Assembly: GCF_024808255.1 (NCBI RefSeq)
Contig: NZ_JANTYS010000015.1
Location: forward strand, 1 to 64,000
Direction of reading: 5' to 3'
DNA from: Mucilaginibacter dorajii
Lineage (GTDB): Bacteria; Bacteroidota; Bacteroidia; Sphingobacteriales; Sphingobacteriaceae
Length of the DNA stretch: 64,000 nucleotides
The notes under the pieces: model-generated
Seen by the model: the letters and a program-made list of their open reading frames with translations, nothing else
What the model was told of the DNA's origin: nothing
Database searches by the model: none
Position numbers and translations under genes: made by a program
In this document: in pieces, positions 52,262-61,213 of the stretch
Position numbering within the stretch: the first letter of the stretch is position 1
Layout of the letters: the number at the start of each line of letters is the position of its first letter

Positions 52262-53128
52262 ATGGCTAACTCATCTACATACCATAAAACCCGTATAGCC
52301 CCCACCCCCAGCGGCTACCTGCATGTGGGCAATGTATTATCATTTGCTATAACGGCCGCGCTTGCCCGTAAAAAAGGGGCAAAGGTTTTACTGCGGATAG
52401 ATGATATGGACCGCGAAAGAGTTAACCCACTATACTTACAGGATATTTTTGACACACTGAACTACCTGGGTATAGCATGGGATGAAGGCCCTTCCAATGT
52501 GGAGGATTTTGAAAGCAACTTTTCACAACTGCACCGGATGCCTTTGTACCAACAGGCGTTGGATCAATTAGCTCAAAACAAGCTTGTATTTGCCTGCACC
52601 TGTCCGCGCAGCACGCAGAAACCGTGTACTTGTCTTGAACAACAGCTGCCCTTATCAACCCCAAATGTAAGCTGGCGTTTAATCACCAATAATGATGATC
52701 CTATCCAGGTAAAAACTTACATCGGTAAAACGATCTCTGAAATTTTGCCTGTTAGCATGCACAATTTTGTGGTAAAGAAGAAAGACGGCTACCCGGCCTA
52801 CCAGCTTACATCGGTTATTGACGATCTGCATTATGGCGTTGATCTTATCGTGCGCGGGCAGGATCTTTGGGATTCAACACTGGCACAACTTCAGCTTGCA
52901 GGGTTATTACATAAAACAGATTTTAGCAACATCTCATTTTATCACCACCCATTGATCACCGATGCTACAGGCAATAAACTTTCCAAATCTGCCGGTTCAA
53001 CATCTGTGCAATATCTGAGGCAGCAGGGTAAAAGTGCTGCGGAGATCTTTACTATGATAGCAGGTATGATGGGAGTAACAGCGCAAGTGAGCAGCTGGAA
53101 AGCACTTGTTGAGGCTTTGGTGGAATAG
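52262..53128 (+). CDS. gluQ: Glutamyl-Q tRNA(Asp) synthetase-like protein
   Basis: A truncated class I aminoacyl-tRNA synthetase, the catalytic core of GluRS without the anticodon-binding domain. RIAPTPSGYLHVGN holds the HIGH motif as HVGN, and NKLSKSAGS gives KMSKS. A Cys-rich insert CTCPRSTQKPCTC fits the zinc site of GluQ, which adds glutamate to queuosine of tRNA(Asp). EpmA is excluded because that is LysRS-like. The ATG at 52262 is preferred to a TTG at 52247. The assignment to GluQ versus another GluRS fragment is likely, not certain. Confidence 0.85.
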   Translation: MANSSTYHKTRIAPTPSGYLHVGNVLSFAITAALARKKGAKVLLRIDDMDRERVNPLYLQDIFDTLNYLGIAWDEGPSNVEDFESNFSQLHRMPLYQQALDQLAQNKLVFACTCPRSTQKPCTCLEQQLPLSTPNVSWRLITNNDDPIQVKTYIGKTISEILPVSMHNFVVKKKDGYPAYQLTSVIDDLHYGVDLIVRGQDLWDSTLAQLQLAGLLHKTDFSNISFYHHPLITDATGNKLSKSAGSTSVQYLRQQGKSAAEIFTMIAGMMGVTAQVSSWKALVEALVE

Positions 53129-53130
53129 TA

Positions 53131-53167
53131 ATCGAAGAAATTTCAGTCGAAGAAATTTCAGTCGAAA
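53131..53167. repeat. Short tandem repeat, two 15-bp units
   Basis: TCGAAGAAATTTCAG occurs twice in a row, followed by a partial third unit. It lies between the convergent gluQ-like and 53158 genes and overlaps the last codons of the latter. Confidence 0.65.
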
Positions 53168-53709
53168 TTAAACTTATAAGTTTTATAATTCCAGTCGGTT
53201 GCAAAAACATATTCATCGGTAAGAAAGAAATCGTCTCTGTTGGAGTTTGCCGTTGTGAAAATATCCGCGCCTCCTTGTGACCAAACGAGCTGCCCACTAT
53301 TGCTTACCCTGCTTATTTCCAACTCGCCATGTATAATATAATCTTCCTTGTATTTGTAGATCTCGAAACAGGTAGCATCATCAGCTTTAACTTTCCAAAG
53401 CAAGGACAGATCAGGGATAGATAAACAAAACACGGTATCGCCACAGCATATTACCAACCTTTCGGATTCTATAACATGAGAAGTTTCATGAAAGGTTGTG
53501 GAACCGCCACCCGCTCCAATAATTACCCTTTTTACTACCTGGTCTGTTAAGGACACCGCTATCTCATAAACTGTGTCTGAAATATAACCCCTATCTTCCC
53601 AGTAATCGGCATCGTAACTATATAAATTATCCATAGCCTGTTTACTGTAGGCAGGCTTACTATCGGCACTTATAAGGTAAGGCCCGGAAATCAATTGTAA
53701 TTTAGCCAT
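53158..53709 (-). CDS. Hypothetical protein, beta-propeller-like
   Basis: A 183-residue cytoplasmic protein of unknown function. Beta-rich segments with repeated W/Y spacing (LLWKVKADDATCFEIYKYKEDYIIHG, shortened here to its pattern) resemble PQQ- or WD-like strands. No signal or membrane helix. It is directly upstream of nothing recognisable but follows the HIT gene on the same strand with 14 nt between, so the two may be cotranscribed. Confidence 0.7.
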   Translation of the reverse strand: MAKLQLISGPYLISADSKPAYSKQAMDNLYSYDADYWEDRGYISDTVYEIAVSLTDQVVKRVIIGAGGGSTTFHETSHVIESERLVICCGDTVFCLSIPDLSLLWKVKADDATCFEIYKYKEDYIIHGELEISRVSNSGQLVWSQGGADIFTTANSNRDDFFLTDEYVFATDWNYKTYKFNFD

Positions 53710-53723
53710 GACAACGGCGTTTT

Positions 53724-54113
53724 TTAAAACGCAGCCTTGATCTTATCTTTTGTGGCAGCTAACTCCTCTTGCGTAGGGCTTAGTTTAGGGCGGGAGAAAT
53801 TCAGATCGTCAACCCGGTTCATTGGGATAAGGTGGATGTGGGCATGTGGTACTTCCAGGCCAATCACCGCTACACCAACCTTTTTACAAGGAATAGCTTT
53901 TTTGATAGCTGTAGCTACAATTTTGGCAAAGATCTGCAAACCTGTATAGGTTTCGTCATCCAGGTCGAAAATGTAATCAACCTCCACTTTAGGGATCACC
54001 AGCACATGCCCCTCGGCCAGCGGACTGATATCTAAAAAAGCCAAAAACTCATTACTCTCTGCAACTACATGCGCGGGAATTTCGCCCGCTATAATTTTTG
54101 AAAAAATGCTCAT
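53724..54113 (-). CDS. HIT-family nucleotide hydrolase
   Basis: A histidine-triad protein (129 aa). SIFSKIIAGEIPAHVVAE at the start is the HINT pattern, and the catalytic triad is HAHIHLIP near residue 95. By family it hydrolyses AMP-lysine or adenosine phosphoramidates. Cotranscription with the 53158 gene is likely. Confidence 0.95.
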   Translation of the reverse strand: MSIFSKIIAGEIPAHVVAESNEFLAFLDISPLAEGHVLVIPKVEVDYIFDLDDETYTGLQIFAKIVATAIKKAIPCKKVGVAVIGLEVPHAHIHLIPMNRVDDLNFSRPKLSPTQEELAATKDKIKAAF

Positions 54114-54257
54114 TGTACACGAATTTCATTAATTTATTCAAATTCCACTAATTTGATTTACACCAATTGAGGTAAATTGCACTAATTGCAGAAAGATACC
54201 TTCAAATGTTAAAGCAGTAGCCTCCATAATTCGTGAAATTCAACTCAATTCACGCAA
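54114..54257. repeat. Repeat region (AATTCGTGAAATT type)
   Basis: Copies of words such as CACGAATTTCATTAATT on the left and AATTCGTGAAATTCAACTCA on the right are inverted relative to each other. Further copies occur at 24868-24895, 56290-56338 and 56731-56775. It fills the gap between HIT and rlmD. Confidence 0.7.
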
Positions 54258-55664
54258 TTAGTGTTTCAATGTTAATAATACCACATTTTCCACATGCTGT
54301 GTATGTGGGAACATATCAACCGGTTGAATTTTTACCGTGTCGTATTTTTCCTTTAGTACCAGTAAATCGCGGGCCTGCGTGGCGGCATTACAGCTTACAT
54401 AAACAATTTTAGGAGCTTCAATTTCCATTAACCGGGCAACCACATCCGGGTGCATGCCTGCACGTGGCGGATCGGTAATGATCACATCCGGTTTACCGTG
54501 CTGGGCAACAAAATCGGCCACCAGTACGTCCTTCATATCGCCGGCGTAAAATTTGGTGTTGGTAATGTTGTTAATGGCCGAGTTTACTTTAGCATCCTCT
54601 ATTGCGGTAGGCACATATTCAACACCAACAACCTCGCGCACATGGCTGGCAATAAAGTTAGCGATGGTGCCGGCACCGGTATACAAATCATAAACCAGCT
54701 CATTGCCTGTAAAACCCGCAAAATCACGGGTTATTTCATAAAGGCGCAATGCCTGGATGCTGTTGGTTTGGTAAAAAGATTTTGGTCCGATCCGGAATTT
54801 GATGCCGTTCATTTCCTCGTGAATATATTCCGGGCCTTTGAAGGCTACCACATCCTGGTCAAAAATGGTATCGTTTTTCTTTTGGTTTACGATGTATAAT
54901 AGAGAAGTGATCTCCGGAAATCGGGCATCAACAAAACCCATCAGTTTATCAATATCTTCCTGGCTTACATAAGCAAATACCACAATCACCATAACCTCAC
55001 CGGTTGATGAGGTGCGTACAATAAGGTTTCTTAAAGCGCCTTCGTGGTTGCGCAGGTTATAAAAAGAATAGCCCTGCTCTATCACAAAATCGCGGATACT
55101 GTTGCGCAATTCGTTTGATGGTTCGGCCTGCAAGTAGCAGTGTTTTACATCAAGGATCTTATCAAAACGACCGGGGATATGAAAGCCCAGGGCATTCATA
55201 TTTAAAGTTTCGTCTTCTTTGTTTTCGCCATCATATAACCAGCGTTTATCGCTAAAGGTATATTCAAGCTTATTACGATAATAGCGGTCTGCAGGTGACG
55301 GAACAATATCCGTTATGCCATCAACCTCAATTTTAGCAATGCGGCTGAGCGCGTCAGCAACAGATTTTTGTTTAAATTTAAGTTGCGCCTCATAGGTCAT
55401 GTGTTGCCATTTACAGCCACCACAAGTACCAAAGTGCTCGCAAAAAGGCTCAACCCGGTAAGCCGAAGGCTGTTTAAGATTGGTGATCTTGGCCTCGCCA
55501 AAACTCTTCTTGCTGCGATAAACCTGCACATCGGCAATATCACCGGGGATGGCTTTATCAACAAAAAGCACAAAGTCATCAACTTTGCCTACACCTTTAC
55601 CTTCTTCGGCAATATCAATTATGGTAACGTCTTCAAAAAATTTGGGTTTTGCAACTTTATTCAT
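54258..55664 (-). CDS. rlmD: 23S rRNA (uracil-5-)-methyltransferase RlmD
   Basis: A SAM-dependent 23S rRNA m5U1939 methyltransferase (468 aa). An N-terminal TRAM domain (about 10-65, IAEEGKGVGKVDDFVLFVDK) is followed by an iron-sulfur Cys cluster in CEHFGTCGGCKWQHM, a SAM-binding part with YDLYTGAGTIANFIA, and the catalytic VSCNAATQARDL with the DPPRAGMHPDV motif. A TACCTTTG box ends 7 nt before the ATG, so the message may be leaderless. Confidence 0.94.
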   Translation of the reverse strand: MNKVAKPKFFEDVTIIDIAEEGKGVGKVDDFVLFVDKAIPGDIADVQVYRSKKSFGEAKITNLKQPSAYRVEPFCEHFGTCGGCKWQHMTYEAQLKFKQKSVADALSRIAKIEVDGITDIVPSPADRYYRNKLEYTFSDKRWLYDGENKEDETLNMNALGFHIPGRFDKILDVKHCYLQAEPSNELRNSIRDFVIEQGYSFYNLRNHEGALRNLIVRTSSTGEVMVIVVFAYVSQEDIDKLMGFVDARFPEITSLLYIVNQKKNDTIFDQDVVAFKGPEYIHEEMNGIKFRIGPKSFYQTNSIQALRLYEITRDFAGFTGNELVYDLYTGAGTIANFIASHVREVVGVEYVPTAIEDAKVNSAINNITNTKFYAGDMKDVLVADFVAQHGKPDVIITDPPRAGMHPDVVARLMEIEAPKIVYVSCNAATQARDLLVLKEKYDTVKIQPVDMFPHTQHVENVVLLTLKH

Positions 55665-55671
55665 CTGGCTG

Positions 55672-55679
55672 CAAAGGTA
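55672..55679 (-). promoter_or_regulatory. Candidate -7 box for rlmD
   Basis: The complement reads TACCTTTG, a match to TAnnTTTG. Its end lies only 7 nt from the rlmD ATG, which would give an almost leaderless transcript. No clear -33 TTTG was checked with confidence. Confidence 0.45.
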
Positions 55680-55837
55680 ATAAAAATCAGAGGCAAGATA
55701 TTAGCGCCAGGAATCAAGAAAGGAAATCACATTTTTACAGCACATGCTCCTTTCAAAAAACAGCGCTTCTTAGCCGAACCAAACTTGCTTTATGCCTTGT
55801 TTTTGCCTTATCTTTCTGCCTTTAAATATCAAATACA

Positions 55838-56296
55838 ATGAGAGCCGTACTACAACGCGTTACCGAAGCAAGTTGCACAGTTGATGGTGAAATTACCGGG
55901 CAAATAGGAACAGGCTTTGTGGTATTGCTGGGAATAGAGGATGCCGATACCGGCGAAGACCTGAACTGGCTTGCCAATAAAATTGCCGGGATGCGTGTTT
56001 TTGGCGATGAAAACGGCCTGATGAATAAGGCACTCGCAGATATCAATGGCGAAATTTTGCTGATATCACAGTTTACCCTGTTTGCTCAAACCAAAAAGGG
56101 AAACCGCCCGTCATTTATCCGCGCCGCACGCCCCGATAAGGCTATCCCAATGTATGAGCAAATGATCAAAACACTGGAAACAATTACCGGTAAAAAAATA
56201 GCCACCGGAATTTTTGGTGCCGATATGAAGATAAGATTACTGAACGATGGGCCTGTTACTATTGTGATGGATACCAGGGATAAGGATGCACACTAA
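55838..56296 (+). CDS. dtd: D-aminoacyl-tRNA deacylase
   Basis: A proofreading enzyme that removes D-amino acids from tRNA. MRAVLQRVTEASCTVDGE at the start, SQFTLFAQTKKGNRPSF and GPVTIVMDTR near the end are family signatures, the SQFTL and GPVT loops forming the active site. Length (152 aa) is standard. Confidence 0.96.
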   Translation: MRAVLQRVTEASCTVDGEITGQIGTGFVVLLGIEDADTGEDLNWLANKIAGMRVFGDENGLMNKALADINGEILLISQFTLFAQTKKGNRPSFIRAARPDKAIPMYEQMIKTLETITGKKIATGIFGADMKIRLLNDGPVTIVMDTRDKDAH

Positions 56297-56338
56297 TTCC
56301 ACTAATTTTTTCGAATTTCACTAATTTACACTTAATAA
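56290..56338. repeat. Left repeat arm of the GxxExxY gene
   Basis: CACTAATTCCACTAATTTTT with a second TTTCACTAATTTACAC unit. It is inverted relative to the arm at 56731-56775, so the GxxExxY gene sits between two members of one repeat family. Confidence 0.65.
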
Positions 56339-56341
56339 AGC

Positions 56342-56716
56342 ATGGCAGATTTACTTTTTAAGGAAGAATCTTACAAAATAATAGGTGCCTGTTTTGAAGT
56401 GCACAAGATATTAGGGCATGGGTTTAAGGAGGCTGTTTATAAAGATGCTTTGGAATTTGAGTTTAGAAAAACCAATATCGCCTTTGAGCGAGAAAAGCCA
56501 TATACAATAACGTACAAAGAACAGAAGCTTAAACATCTCTTTGTAGCAGATTTTATTGTTTTAGACACCATTATACTTGAAATAAAAGCGGCAAGCAGCA
56601 TCGGCGATCCATACATCAAACAAACATTAAATTACCTTAAAGCATCTGGCCTAAAATTGGGAATGGTGATAAATTTTGGCAGTCCTTCGCTTACTTATCA
56701 ACGGGTAATAATTTGA
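56342..56716 (+). CDS. GxxExxY protein
   Basis: A 124-residue protein of the GxxExxY family; the name motif is GFKEAVY at about residues 28-34. Later VADFIVLDTIILEIKA resembles the PD-(D/E)xK nuclease core, so a nuclease fold is plausible by family, but activity is unproven. It is flanked on both sides by inverted copies of an intergenic repeat, a setting suggesting that the gene is carried along with the repeat. Confidence 0.9.
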   Translation: MADLLFKEESYKIIGACFEVHKILGHGFKEAVYKDALEFEFRKTNIAFEREKPYTITYKEQKLKHLFVADFIVLDTIILEIKAASSIGDPYIKQTLNYLKASGLKLGMVINFGSPSLTYQRVII

Positions 56717-56730
56717 TTTATAAGGTTAAA

Positions 56731-56775
56731 TTAATCGGGTTCGTGTAATTAGATAAAATTTGTGTAATTCGTGTT
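56731..56775. repeat. Right repeat arm of the GxxExxY gene
   Basis: Contains GTGTAATTAGATAAAATTTG and TGTAATTCGTG, complementary in type to the arm at 56290-56338. Confidence 0.65.
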
Positions 56776-57102
56776 ATGGAAATTAAAGAAGCGCAGCATC
56801 TGGTAGATAAGTGGATAAATACCACAGGTATCAGATATTTTAATGAGCTTACCAATACGGCTATTTTGATGGAGGAAGTGGGCGAAGTGGCCCGCATTAT
56901 GGCGAGGCAGTATGGCGAGCAATCATTTAAAAAATCGGATACGGAGGTTAACCTGGCTGATGAAATGGCTGATGTGCTTTTTGTGCTGATATGCCTGGCT
57001 AACCAAACCGGTATCGACCTCACGGATGCGTTGGAAAAGAATATGGAAAAGAAAAGCATCCGTGATGCCGACCGGCATAGGAATAATGAGAAACTGAAAT
57101 GA
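56776..57102 (+). CDS. MazG-like nucleotide pyrophosphohydrolase
   Basis: A small all-alpha NTP pyrophosphohydrolase (108 aa) of the MazG/dUTPase-like type. The metal-binding helices show EEVGEVARIM and LADEMADVLFVLICLAN, the ExxE...ExxD pattern. By family it hydrolyses non-canonical or stress-related nucleotides. Single gene. Confidence 0.9.
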   Translation: MEIKEAQHLVDKWINTTGIRYFNELTNTAILMEEVGEVARIMARQYGEQSFKKSDTEVNLADEMADVLFVLICLANQTGIDLTDALEKNMEKKSIRDADRHRNNEKLK

Positions 57103-57223
57103 CATTTTAAAGAATTATATTTTGACAATATAAATAAAACAGAATTTAATTTGTTTTATTTTGATTTTAATATAATTTAATAAGGTGAATTTCGTTCCTT
57201 CCATAAAACTAATTTGCCTTATT

Positions 57224-58093
57224 ATGAAAATTTGTATTGTTTCTTTTGCTTTGCTATTAATACTTTCGGCATGTGAACATAAAAGCCAGACCGAAAAAGC
57301 TAAGATTGCTAATGTGGAATTGATGGCACCGTCTCCTGGCTACCGAAATCGTGCATCTGATAAAATGATGGCTAAAGCCGCGCCCCCCGATGACAGCAAA
57401 ACCGCAGTTGACCAAGCAATTGACAATGCTAAGAAGATTGTAAAAGAAGGCGAGATCAGGTTTGAGGCCAAAGATTTAAAAGCGGCCAGGGATAAGATCG
57501 TGGCATCGTTAAAAAACCTTGGCGGCTATGTTGGCGAAGAGAATGAAACCAATAATGGCGATAATAACCGTAGGGAGTATGATCTGAAAATACGCGTGCC
57601 GTCTAAAAACTTCGACCGGTTTTTAGATGCCCTATCCTCCAATGCCGATCACATCGACGCTAAGAACATCCGGGTAAAAGATGTAACCACCGAGTTTATT
57701 GACATCAGCACTCAACTCAAAAACAAACAGCTGCTTGAAAACCGTTACCTGGAACTGTTGAAGCGCGCCACCAAAACAAGCGACCTGTTAGAAATAGAAG
57801 ATAAACTTGAATCTATCCGCACCGATATAGAAACCACACAGGGCCAGTTGAATTATTTAAACAGCCAGGTAGCCTTTAGTTCGTTGGATATCACTTTCTA
57901 TAATATCCCAACCGCCGAGCGGGCCGACGAACAATTTACCACCAAGTTTAAAAATGCCATTAGCGAAGGCTGGGGTATCCTGAAAACGCTTTTTTTTGAT
58001 ACCATTATGCTTTGGCCTATTATATTTATTGGCTTTGCGGGTGTATGGGTTTACAGAAGCAGGAAAAAGAAACGTGGCAACGAAAAGGAATAA
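57224..58093 (+). CDS. DUF4349 lipoprotein
   Basis: A membrane-anchored protein of unknown function. The ATG at 57224 gives a lipoprotein signal with lipobox LSAC at about residue 17; a longer start at 57185 would bury it. DUF4349 features: EIRFEAKDLKAARDKI, YDLKIRVPSKNFDRFLDAL, a coiled-coil (about 165-210) and a C-terminal transmembrane helix (TIMLWPIIFIGFAGVWVYR). The two anchors suggest a periplasmic domain held near the membrane. Confidence 0.9.
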   Translation: MKICIVSFALLLILSACEHKSQTEKAKIANVELMAPSPGYRNRASDKMMAKAAPPDDSKTAVDQAIDNAKKIVKEGEIRFEAKDLKAARDKIVASLKNLGGYVGEENETNNGDNNRREYDLKIRVPSKNFDRFLDALSSNADHIDAKNIRVKDVTTEFIDISTQLKNKQLLENRYLELLKRATKTSDLLEIEDKLESIRTDIETTQGQLNYLNSQVAFSSLDITFYNIPTAERADEQFTTKFKNAISEGWGILKTLFFDTIMLWPIIFIGFAGVWVYRSRKKKRGNEKE

Positions 58094-58125
58094 TGCTAAA
58101 ACAGTAACCAGGCAATTAGCTCCCA

Positions 58126-58470
58126 TTAATGAACATCAATCTGATCTGGCCTGCTGGCCACTACTTCGGGCTGCTCTTTAAACAGTTCAAATATGCCGGT
58201 AACGCAAACCGCCTTTCCTTTTATGTTTGGCAAATCCAACGTTACTTTATTGCCTTTTAACGCGATGGTATATTTTTGATGCGGATAAACGCCACCCATA
58301 TTAAGCAGCGTTAGGGTATCGCTCACAATCCTTAATGATTTTACAGTATCGCAAAGGGTACCGGTTTTGCCAAGCTTACTTTTAAAATCGGCGGCATCAA
58401 ATTTACTTTGCGCCTTAGCCGTTGCTGCAAAAGCGAAAACGCCAAAAGCAAGCATGAATAGTTTTTTCAT
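58126..58470 (-). CDS. Secreted hypothetical protein
   Basis: 114 aa: signal peptide ending ATAKAQ, then a small beta-rich domain (YTIALKGNKVTLDLPNIKGKA) with two Cys residues that might form a disulfide. An OB-like fold is possible but not established. It is convergent with DUF4349, with 32 nt between. Confidence 0.75.
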   Translation of the reverse strand: MKKLFMLAFGVFAFAATAKAQSKFDAADFKSKLGKTGTLCDTVKSLRIVSDTLTLLNMGGVYPHQKYTIALKGNKVTLDLPNIKGKAVCVTGIFELFKEQPEVVASRPDQIDVH

Positions 58471-58499
58471 TGGTTGATGTTATTATTTATACAACAAAG

Positions 58500-58724
58500 C
58501 TACTCATCATTTTTTTCACTTTCGGCAGGCGCAACGCCATCGTCAACATTTAATGTAAATGCCGGTTCTGAAGCCCTGGTAGCGGCATCAATGGCAGCAG
58601 TATCGGCCTCGTCATCATCCAGGCGTTCGTTGCCGGTGTCCTTACCTTCGTTTTGTTCATATTCGTTCCCGGGATCTTTTCCGTCCTGGTTATCATCAAG
58701 ATTGGGATTTTCTGGCAGTGGCAT
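58500..58724 (-). CDS. Small acidic hypothetical protein
   Basis: 74 residues, highly acidic and low complexity (NPNLDDNQDGKDPGN, DDDEADTAAID). No domain, signal or membrane segment. It may be a real disordered protein; support is limited to a clean start (MPLPENPN) and codon pattern. It lies 29 nt upstream of the secreted protein gene on the same strand. Confidence 0.55.
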   Translation of the reverse strand: MPLPENPNLDDNQDGKDPGNEYEQNEGKDTGNERLDDDEADTAAIDAATRASEPAFTLNVDDGVAPAESEKNDE

Positions 58725-59152
58725 GGTTTCTTTGTTTTAATGTATTGATTATAACCCCACACAACAACGGTTGTTTTAGCATTACGCGGTATTACAGTAA
58801 AATAACACATCATCATACGGCTTTAGTAATAAGGCCCTATAGGCATCCAGGGAAATCGTTTTTAACATTTCCGCATAAAGAAATCCTTTTCAATGAGCAC
58901 AATAGGTAGCCGCTATGCGGCATCTTGTCTGGTTCTTTTTCTTTCTACAAACAGGTAGCCGCTATGCGGCACTCTTCCCGCTTATTAAATATTCGATGCC
59001 GCATAGCGGCTACCTATTTGTAGAACAAGTAATTTATGCTTTTTTGCTCCATAGGAGCTACCTGTTGCTGCGCAAATCTTTAAAAGCGATTGCCTGTATA
59101 GGCATCGCGACGCTAAGGCTTTTTCAGGTATAATCTGTATTTTTACCCGCAT
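58725..59152. other. Intergenic with GGTAGCCGCTATGCGGC repeats
   Basis: No gene. Three copies of the 17-bp word GGTAGCCGCTATGCGGC lie at 58905-58921, 58954-58970 and, inverted, 58997-59013. The last two form a hairpin that extends outward through CTACAAACA and TGTTTGTAG-like sides. The rest is AT-rich. Confidence 0.7.
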
Positions 59153-59911
59153 ATGTCAACCCGTAATAAACTTTACTTTGCTTCTGATTTTCATTTAGGC
59201 GCGGGGGCACTTGCCAACAGCCGGGAACGCGAAGACAGGATAATACGCTGGCTCGACAGCATTAAAGCCGACGCCGCCGAGCTTTTTTTAATGGGCGATG
59301 TATTTGATTTTTGGTTTGAATATAAAACCGTTGTCCCACGCGGCTATATCCGCTTTTTAGGTAAACTGGCCCAGCTTACCGATGCCGGGGTAAAACTTTA
59401 CTTTTTTAAAGGCAACCATGATATGTGGGTGTTTGATTATTTTGAAAAGGAAATGGGCGCTACCATCATCAGCAATGAATTAAAGATAGAGCGCAACGGC
59501 AAAAAATTCTTCCTGCACCATGGCGATGGCCTTGGCCCCGGCGATAACTTTTACAAACTGTTAAAAAACTTTTTTCGAAGCGGGCTTTGCCAGTGGCTGT
59601 TTGCCAGGCTGCACCCCAATTTTGGTGTAGGTATAGCTAACTACTGGTCGAGCCATAGCCGTATAGCCAATTCAAAAAAAGAAAACCATAAGCCACATGA
59701 ACAGGAATGGCTGGTAGCTTTTTGCAAGGACGAATTAAAAACCAATTTTTACGACTACCTTATTTTTGGCCACCGCCATTTACCCCTCGATATTCAAATT
59801 ACCCCTAATAGCCGCTATATTAACTTAGGCGAATGGATAAACTACAATAGCTATGCTGTGTTTGATGGCGAGGCGCTGAAATTGGAATATTTTGAAAAGG
59901 TTGATGGTTAA
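59153..59911 (+). CDS. lpxH: UDP-2,3-diacylglucosamine diphosphatase-like phosphoesterase
   Basis: A calcineurin-like metallophosphoesterase of the LpxH type, the step that forms lipid X in lipid A synthesis. Metal-binding motifs in order: ASDFHLG (9-15), GDVFDFWFE, KGNHDMW, FLHHGDGLG and FGHRHLPL. A helical insert at about 130-180 fits LpxH. This gene and the lpx operon at 4-7 kb are separate. LpxH-like proteins of Bacteroidota vary, so the substrate is likely but not proven. Confidence 0.87.
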   Translation: MSTRNKLYFASDFHLGAGALANSREREDRIIRWLDSIKADAAELFLMGDVFDFWFEYKTVVPRGYIRFLGKLAQLTDAGVKLYFFKGNHDMWVFDYFEKEMGATIISNELKIERNGKKFFLHHGDGLGPGDNFYKLLKNFFRSGLCQWLFARLHPNFGVGIANYWSSHSRIANSKKENHKPHEQEWLVAFCKDELKTNFYDYLIFGHRHLPLDIQITPNSRYINLGEWINYNSYAVFDGEALKLEYFEKVDG

Positions 59912-60010
59912 TAGCAAGTATCCCACTTCGCCTATGAACTATCAACCATGATCTATGAACTATAAGAAACAACTTACAATCCACTGAAAAAATATATGCC
60001 TGAAAATGCG

Positions 60011-60018
60011 TATTTTTG
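60011..60018 (+). promoter_or_regulatory. Candidate -7 box for prfA
   Basis: TATTTTTG matches TAnnTTTG about 105 nt before the prfA ATG. No TTTG was found at -33, so support is weak. Confidence 0.35.
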
Positions 60019-60122
60019 TGCGTTTTTTAAAGCAAGCCTGTAAACCGACTGAAAACTAACACCTTTCCCGAGCCGGCCCAACGTTAATTAAAGCTGCTTT
60101 GATTAACTTTTGAATATATAAT

Positions 60123-61196
60123 ATGTTAGAGAAATTAGAACTGATATTTCAACGTTGGAAAACCGTTGAAGGCGAATTGAGCAATCCTGAGGTTATGCAG
60201 GATATGAAACGTTTTGCCCAGCTGAATAAAGAATATAAGGATTTGGCCAAAATTGTTGACGAGTATAACATTTACCGCAACATCATGAGCAATATCGATA
60301 CCAATAAAGACATCCTGGCTAACGAGAAAGACGAAGAGTTTCGCGAAATGGCCAAAATGGAACTCGACGAATTACTTACCCAACAGGAAGAAAAAGAAGA
60401 GCTGATCCGTTTAATGCTGATCCCTAAAGATCCGGAAGATTCTAAAAACGCGATGATCGAGATCCGTGGTGGTACCGGTGGTGATGAAGCCGCTTTGTTT
60501 GCCGGCGATCTTTACCGTATGTACATGCGCTATTGCGAGCGCCGCGGCTGGAAAACCGAACTGGTTGACTACACCGAAGGCACAAGCGGTGGTTACAAGG
60601 AGATTGTATTTAACGTAAACGCCGAGGACGCATATGGCAATTTAAAATACGAATCGGGTGTACACCGTGTACAACGTGTGCCGGATACCGAAACCCAGGG
60701 TCGCGTACATACATCGGCTGCATCTGTAGTGGTATTGCCAGAGGTTGATGAGTTTGATATTGATTTGCAGGTGAGCGATATCCGTAAGGATTTGTTCTGC
60801 GCGTCTGGTCCGGGTGGTCAGTCGGTAAATACAACTTACTCGGCTGTGCGTTTAACCCACTTACCTACGGGTATTGTGGCACAATGCCAGGATCAAAAGT
60901 CGCAGTTAAAAAACTACGATAAAGCACTACAGGTATTGCGTTCAAGGGTCTATGAAATGGAGCTGCAAAAGCACCTGGAAGAAACCTCTAAAAAACGCAA
61001 AACCATGGTATCAACCGGCGATAGATCGGCCAAGGTACGTACCTATAACTACCCACAAGGCCGCTTAACCGAGCACCGCATCGGTCTTACCATTTATAAC
61101 CTGCCCGGCGTACTCAACGGCGACCTTCAGGAAATTATGGAAGCCCTCCAATTTGCAGAAAACGCCGAGAAACTAAAAGAAGGAACAGTAGTTTAA
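60123..61196 (+). CDS. prfA: Peptide chain release factor 1
   Basis: Recognises UAA and UAG and releases the nascent chain. The GGQ catalytic motif is in GPGGQSVNTTYSAVRLTH, and GTGGDEAALFAGDLY and EGTSGGYKEIVF belong to the core. Length (357 aa) and end (AENAEKLKEGTVV) are typical. hemK/prmC is not adjacent. Confidence 0.97.
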   Translation: MLEKLELIFQRWKTVEGELSNPEVMQDMKRFAQLNKEYKDLAKIVDEYNIYRNIMSNIDTNKDILANEKDEEFREMAKMELDELLTQQEEKEELIRLMLIPKDPEDSKNAMIEIRGGTGGDEAALFAGDLYRMYMRYCERRGWKTELVDYTEGTSGGYKEIVFNVNAEDAYGNLKYESGVHRVQRVPDTETQGRVHTSAASVVVLPEVDEFDIDLQVSDIRKDLFCASGPGGQSVNTTYSAVRLTHLPTGIVAQCQDQKSQLKNYDKALQVLRSRVYEMELQKHLEETSKKRKTMVSTGDRSAKVRTYNYPQGRLTEHRIGLTIYNLPGVLNGDLQEIMEALQFAENAEKLKEGTVV

Positions 61197-61213
61197 GGGG
61201 ATTTTTGGACGAT

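Noticed and set aside
52262..53128. EpmA (EF-P lysyl-ligase)
   Set aside because: The sequence is GluRS-like (HVGN, KLSKS, Cys-rich zinc insert), a class I enzyme, whereas EpmA is a class II LysRS paralog.
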